A DNA stretch of 10,847 nucleotides, taken from an uncultured Lachnospiraceae bacterium (GTDB lineage: Bacteria; Bacillota; Clostridia; Lachnospirales; Lachnospiraceae). Shown here piece by piece: positions 8,619-10,847 of the stretch; the first letter of the stretch is position 1; the number at the start of each line of letters is the position of its first letter. A model generated the notes under the pieces. It was not told the DNA's origin. It searched no databases and saw nothing but the letters and a program-made list of their open reading frames with translations. Where the stretch lies: the NCBI GenBank assembly GCA_947653315.1, contig CANTGP010000066.1, forward strand, positions 1-10,847. The letters are read 5' to 3'. Both the position numbers and the translations under genes were made by a program.

Positions 8619-8647
8619 TGTACAGAAATCCCAATCTGTGGTAAGAT
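8619..8647 (+). promoter_or_regulatory. Predicted sigma-A promoter upstream of the DUF4321 gene
   Basis: TGTACA (8619-8624, 4 of 6 to TTGACA) is 17 bases from TAAGAT (8642-8647, 4 of 6 to TATAAT), with TG one base upstream of the -10 hexamer (extended -10). Transcription would start near 8654, giving a leader of about 25 bases. The region is A+T-rich, unlike the coding flanks. ACAGA (8622-8626) and TCTGT (8635-8639) form a short inverted repeat between the two boxes. Read by eye only. Confidence 0.5.
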
Positions 8648-8666
8648 GAAAATTAGCTATGCGGAT

Positions 8667-8672
8667 GGGAGG
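8667..8672 (+). promoter_or_regulatory. Ribosome binding site of the DUF4321 gene
   Basis: GGGAGG lies 6 bases before ATG 8679, an optimal arrangement. It decides the start against in-frame upstream codons that lie within the preceding gene. Confidence 0.85.
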
Positions 8673-8678
8673 CAGTTT

Positions 8679-8918
8679 ATGCGCAACAAAAATACATGGA
8701 CCTGCTTTTTACTGATTCTTGCCGGCATTGTGCTGGGAGGATTTATCGGAAGCCTGTTTCCCGATACATGGGTGAATTACGGACAAACCTTCGGACTGTC
8801 CAGTCCCTTTGTTTTGGATTTGGGGATATTAAGCCTGACGTTCGGGCTTACGATTAAGATTACGATTGCCAGTATCATCGGCATCCTTTTAGGAATCGTG
8901 GTATACCGTTTTTTATAA
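8679..8918 (+). CDS. DUF4321 family small membrane protein
   Basis: A 79-residue protein with two predicted membrane helices: about 8-27 (CFLLILAGIVLGGFIGSLF) and about 50-76, which contains the conserved-looking stretch LSLTFGLTIKITIASIIG. A short central segment with NYGQTFGLSSPFVLDLG joins them. The N-terminus MRNKNTW is basic, favouring a cytosolic N-terminus. This matches the DUF4321 family of Clostridia as I remember it, often found beside maf, radC and mreB; its function is unknown. The neighbouring radC-mreB-mreC genes suggest an envelope-related setting, but that is only association. It appears to have its own promoter, so it may start the transcription unit that continues into radC and mreB. 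Confidence 0.87.
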   Translation: MRNKNTWTCFLLILAGIVLGGFIGSLFPDTWVNYGQTFGLSSPFVLDLGILSLTFGLTIKITIASIIGILLGIVVYRFL

Positions 8919-8939
8919 GATTTTTGTATCCAGACATTC

Positions 8940-8969
8940 CTTGGGGCAGACCAAAAAGGTACCCCTAAG
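8940..8969 (+). other. Imperfect hairpin in the radC leader
   Basis: The outer stem pairs 8940-8946 with 8962-8969 (CTTGGGG with CCCCTAAG, one bulged T at 8966). After a small internal loop, ACC (8950-8952) pairs with GGT (8958-8960) around an AAAAA loop. No T-tract follows, so it is not a standard intrinsic terminator. It ends 3 bases before the GGAG that serves the upstream ORF or radC, so it could affect translation initiation. Confidence 0.45.
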
Positions 8970-8982
8970 CCCGGAGAAGCAG

Positions 8983-9003
8983 ATGGGAAAGTGTGGGGCA
9001 TGA
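8983..9003 (+). CDS. Putative 6-codon upstream ORF of radC (MGKCGA)
   Basis: GGAG at 8973-8976 is 6 bases from this ATG, the best-placed Shine-Dalgarno in the radC leader. The ORF encodes MGKCGA, and its TGA (9001-9003) overlaps the radC ATG (9000-9002) in the classic ATGA arrangement used for translational coupling. A role as a leader peptide or reinitiation element is inference. The alternative is that the GGAG serves radC directly from a GTG at 8991, at a long spacing of 14 bases. Confidence 0.4.
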   Translation: MGKCGA

Positions 9004-9788
9004 ACAACAACACGGCGGAAAAAACCGGAAGGAAGGAAAAAAACGGAAAGAACGAAAAAAACGGAAAAAACGAAAACAAACCAGTCATTCGCAAGGGGAA
9101 AACAGGGACAGGAATAGGGATAGGAACCGAAATGCCCTATGAGAAATTCATGCAATTAGGGGCAGGCGCCCTATCGGAAGCGGAACTGCTCGCCATCATT
9201 ATCCGTACAGGAACGCCGGACCGGACGCCGGTGGAAATCGGACGGCAGGTTTTGGAGCTTCCGTCCGTAAAGAAAGACGGGTTAAACGGGCTCCACCACG
9301 TAACGGTGAAAGAGCTCATGGAAATCAAAGGCATCGGGGAAGTAAAAGCGGTAAAAATAAAATGTCTTGCGGAGCTGTCCATGCGGATGGCGATGCTGAC
9401 GGCAAAAAAAGGACTCCGGTTTTCCGCCCCGTCCTCGGTGGCGGATTACTATATGGAAAGGATGCGGCACGAGCTGCGGGAGCAGGTGCTTCTTTTACTG
9501 CTCGATATCCGTAACGGGTTAATCGGAGAGGAGCTTTTGTCCATCGGCACGGTGAAGAATTCACTCCTTTCCCCCAGGGAAGTCTTTGTGACGGCGCTGC
9601 AGGCGCGTGCGGCGGGTATCATGCTGCTGCATAACCACCCGAGCGGCGACCCGACGCCCAGCTTCCAGGACGTGGAAGTGACGGAGTCGATAAAAGAAAT
9701 CGGCAGTATGGTGGACATTCCGCTCATAGATCACATCATAATTGGAGATAACAAATACATGAGCTTTAAGGAAGCCGGTTTATTATAA
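9000..9788 (+). CDS. radC: RadC family JAMM/MPN+ domain protein
   Basis: From ATG 9000 the protein has 262 residues. The helix-hairpin-helix MEIKGIGEVKAVKIK begins at residue 107. The MPN+/JAMM metal site is H211-N-H213-P-S-G-D with D224 completing the HxH-(X)10-D pattern, and the C-terminus is DHIIIGDNKYMSFKEAGLL. RadC was once called a DNA repair protein; its actual activity is unproven. Family homology begins near PYEKFMQLGAGALSEAELL (about residue 46). The residues before it are a Lys/Asn/Gly-rich tail encoded by 18-bp tandem repeats. Three starts are possible: GTG 8991, ATG 9000 (coupled to a tiny upstream ORF), and ATG 9132, which has AGGAA at 9122-9126 and would give 218 residues, close to typical RadC size. 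ATG 9000 is kept, with low certainty. mreB follows after 33 bp, as in many Firmicutes. Confidence 0.93.
   Translation: MNNNTAEKTGRKEKNGKNEKNGKNENKPVIRKGKTGTGIGIGTEMPYEKFMQLGAGALSEAELLAIIIRTGTPDRTPVEIGRQVLELPSVKKDGLNGLHHVTVKELMEIKGIGEVKAVKIKCLAELSMRMAMLTAKKGLRFSAPSSVADYYMERMRHELREQVLLLLLDIRNGLIGEELLSIGTVKNSLLSPREVFVTALQARAAGIMLLHNHPSGDPTPSFQDVEVTESIKEIGSMVDIPLIDHIIIGDNKYMSFKEAGLL
9018..9071 (+). repeat. Three tandem copies of an 18-bp unit in the 5' part of radC
   Basis: Unit 1 is 9018-9035 (degenerate, encodes EKTGRK). Units 2 (9036-9053) and 3 (9054-9071) differ at one base and each encode EKNGKN. GAAAAC at 9072-9077 may be a truncated fourth unit (EN). The period is a multiple of three, so copy changes keep the frame. 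Seven-A runs occur at 9037-9043 and 9055-9061. Confidence 0.85.
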
Positions 9789-9800
9789 AAGTGTAAGAAA

Positions 9801-9812
9801 AGGAGAAAGGGG
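9801..9812 (+). promoter_or_regulatory. Ribosome binding region of mreB
   Basis: The purine tract AGGAGAAAGGGG contains two possible Shine-Dalgarno cores. GGGG at 9809-9812 is 9 bases from TTG 9822 and 15 from ATG 9828, favouring the TTG start (MGMNSFGID). The upstream AGGAG is 16 bases from the TTG, which is too far. Confidence 0.6.
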
Positions 9813-9821
9813 TTAAATACG

Positions 9822-10835
9822 TTGGGAATGAATTCATTCGGCATTGACCTTGGTACAAACAATATCAAAATTTACAGCAGGAACGAGGACAGCGTCATGG
9901 TCGAGAAGAACATGATTGCCATCGAAAACAGGAATACGCTTTTCGCCTACGGGAATTCCGCCTTTGAAATGTATGAAAAGGCGCCGGGGAACATCCGGAT
10001 TACCTATCCGTTAAGCAACGGTGTCATCGCAGACATCCACCACATGGAAACGCTGGTAAAATTCTTTATCACCGATTTGTGCAAAGGGAACGTAAAACCT
10101 GCGGAATATTACGTGGCGGTTCCCACGGACGTAACGAAAGTGGAAAAACGGGCATTTTACGACCTGATCCAAAATGCCGGCGTCAAGGCGAAGAAAGTCA
10201 TGGTCGTGGAAAAAGCGGTTGCCGACGGCCTTGGAATGGATATCGACGTAAAAAACGCCCAGGGCGTCCTTGTGGTAAACGTAGGGTACGACACAACGGA
10301 AATCTCCATCCTGTCCCTTGGGGGCATCGTATTAAGCCGGTTAATCAAAGTGGGCGGACAAAAGTTTGACGACGCCATCCGTGCGGCCATCCGGCGGGAA
10401 TTCAGCCTGATTGTGGGAGGAAAAACGGCGGAAAACGTAAAAATCGCTTTAAGCGATTTAAACAAAGAAGGAAAACCTGCCGTGGTATACGGACGGGATA
10501 TCGTTACGGGACTCCCCGTGGAAAGGGAGATTCCCACCGCACTGGTGGACAGTTCCTTAACGGAACATTTTGATACCATCATCGACAACGTGAAAGTGAT
10601 TTTGGAAAGGACGCCCCCCGAACTTGCGGCGGATATTTACCGGCACGGCGTTTATTTAACGGGCGGTGCTTCCCAGGTAAGCCGTTTGGCGGAGCTTTTA
10701 AGCAACGGTACGGGATTAAAGGTCATCCGTGCCGAAAATCCCATATCCAGCGTTGCAATGGGACTTTCCAAAATCATCAAAGATGATAACTATAAATCCG
10801 TGGCATATGATGCGATTGAAGGAATGGGTAAATGA
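9822..10835 (+). CDS. mreB: Rod shape-determining protein MreB (variant)
   Basis: Bacterial actin homologue of 337 residues that forms membrane-associated filaments guiding lateral wall synthesis with MreC, MreD, RodA and a class B PBP. It has actin-fold blocks in order: phosphate-1 FGIDLGTNNIKIY from residue 6, APGNIRITYPLSNGVIAD, VAVPTDVTKVEKRAFYD, then SLGGIVLSRLIKVGGQKFDDAI, VYGRDIVTGLPVEREI, ERTPPELAADIYRHGVYLTGGAS with the adenosine motif at 280-284, and a C-terminal PISSVAMGLSK. Phosphate-2 reads NVGYDTTE (153-160) where canonical MreB has DIGGGTTE, and the segment around E130 reads VEKAVADG rather than EEPMAAA. I recall the same wording in other Lachnospiraceae, so it looks like a lineage variant, not damage. 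The start is TTG 9822, with ATG 9828 as the alternative. The stop overlaps the ATG of the next gene. Confidence 0.93.
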   Translation: MGMNSFGIDLGTNNIKIYSRNEDSVMVEKNMIAIENRNTLFAYGNSAFEMYEKAPGNIRITYPLSNGVIADIHHMETLVKFFITDLCKGNVKPAEYYVAVPTDVTKVEKRAFYDLIQNAGVKAKKVMVVEKAVADGLGMDIDVKNAQGVLVVNVGYDTTEISILSLGGIVLSRLIKVGGQKFDDAIRAAIRREFSLIVGGKTAENVKIALSDLNKEGKPAVVYGRDIVTGLPVEREIPTALVDSSLTEHFDTIIDNVKVILERTPPELAADIYRHGVYLTGGASQVSRLAELLSNGTGLKVIRAENPISSVAMGLSKIIKDDNYKSVAYDAIEGMGK

Positions 10836-10847
10836 GTCCAATAGTAA
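10832..10847 (+). CDS. mreC: Start of the next gene, probably mreC (truncated by window end)
   Basis: ATG at 10832-10834 overlaps the mreB stop TGA (10833-10835) in an ATGA junction, implying translational coupling. Only MSPIV plus one base is visible. The name rests on the near-universal mreB-mreC order and on my recollection that clostridial MreC proteins begin similarly, not on any domain seen here. Confidence 0.6.

Noticed and set aside
8914..8919. TATAAG at the DUF4321 stop codon as a radC promoter -10 box
   Set aside because: The -35 position at 17-bp spacing reads AGGAAT, a poor match. The simpler reading is transcription from the promoter upstream of DUF4321.
9036..9071. In-frame A-AAA-AAC heptamers (9038-9044, 9056-9062) as programmed -1 frameshift sites
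   Set aside because: The heptamer fits the slippery pattern in the radC frame, but I see no stimulatory hairpin or internal Shine-Dalgarno nearby, and the main frame continues into intact RadC. The A-runs follow from the repeat's Lys/Asn codons.
9758..9790. TATTAT / TATAAA at the radC end as a -10 box of a dedicated mreB promoter
   Set aside because: No -35-like hexamer exists at 16-18 bases upstream (CATGAG and GAGCTT are poor). The A+T-rich bases fall at the radC stop, and the short gap suggests read-through from upstream.

Overview
The window is a gene-dense stretch, entirely plus-strand, of an anaerobic Firmicute chromosome, most likely Lachnospiraceae or a close clostridial relative. 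This assignment rests on three things: the gene order miaB-mutS-mutL-miaA followed by a PF06838 'aluminium resistance' gene, DUF4321 and radC-mreB-mreC; protein wording typical of that group (the MutS N-terminus, the MreB variant, the MiaB N-terminal arm); and a base composition near 50% G+C. It is housekeeping chromosome. I see no insertion sequence, prophage, CRISPR array, rRNA or tRNA gene.

Region 1 (1-7252) is a compact maintenance cluster. It holds the 3' part of miaB, which runs in from upstream, then mutS, mutL and miaA. The gaps are 34, 86 and 35 bp, and each internal start has a Shine-Dalgarno sequence. MutS and MutL are the mismatch-repair pair. MutL carries the metal-dependent nicking motif of the non-methyl-directed system, and both proteins carry a peptide resembling a sliding-clamp-binding motif. 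MiaA and MiaB act one after the other on A37 of tRNAs reading UNN codons (i6A, then ms2i6A). No terminator or internal promoter is evident, so this looks like one transcription unit, probably continuing into the next gene.

Region 2 (7258-8598) is a PLP-dependent enzyme of the YnbB / methionine gamma-lyase-like family. It starts 5 bp after miaA, and its N-terminus has a Lys/Asn tail built from a hexamer repeat.

Region 3 (8599-10847) is a membrane and cell-shape segment. A plausible extended -10 promoter precedes a 79-residue two-helix DUF4321 membrane protein. A short leader follows, with an imperfect hairpin and a 6-codon upstream ORF whose stop overlaps the radC ATG. radC (JAMM/MPN+ fold) has an unusual N-terminus encoded by three 18-bp tandem repeats. 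mreB is a variant with a changed phosphate-2 loop, and its stop codon overlaps the first ATG of mreC, which runs off the window.

No undescribed multi-gene system is evident. The points most worth checking are the radC leader and repeats, the MreB active-site variant, the clamp-motif-like peptides in MutS and MutL, and the altered MiaB cysteine motif.
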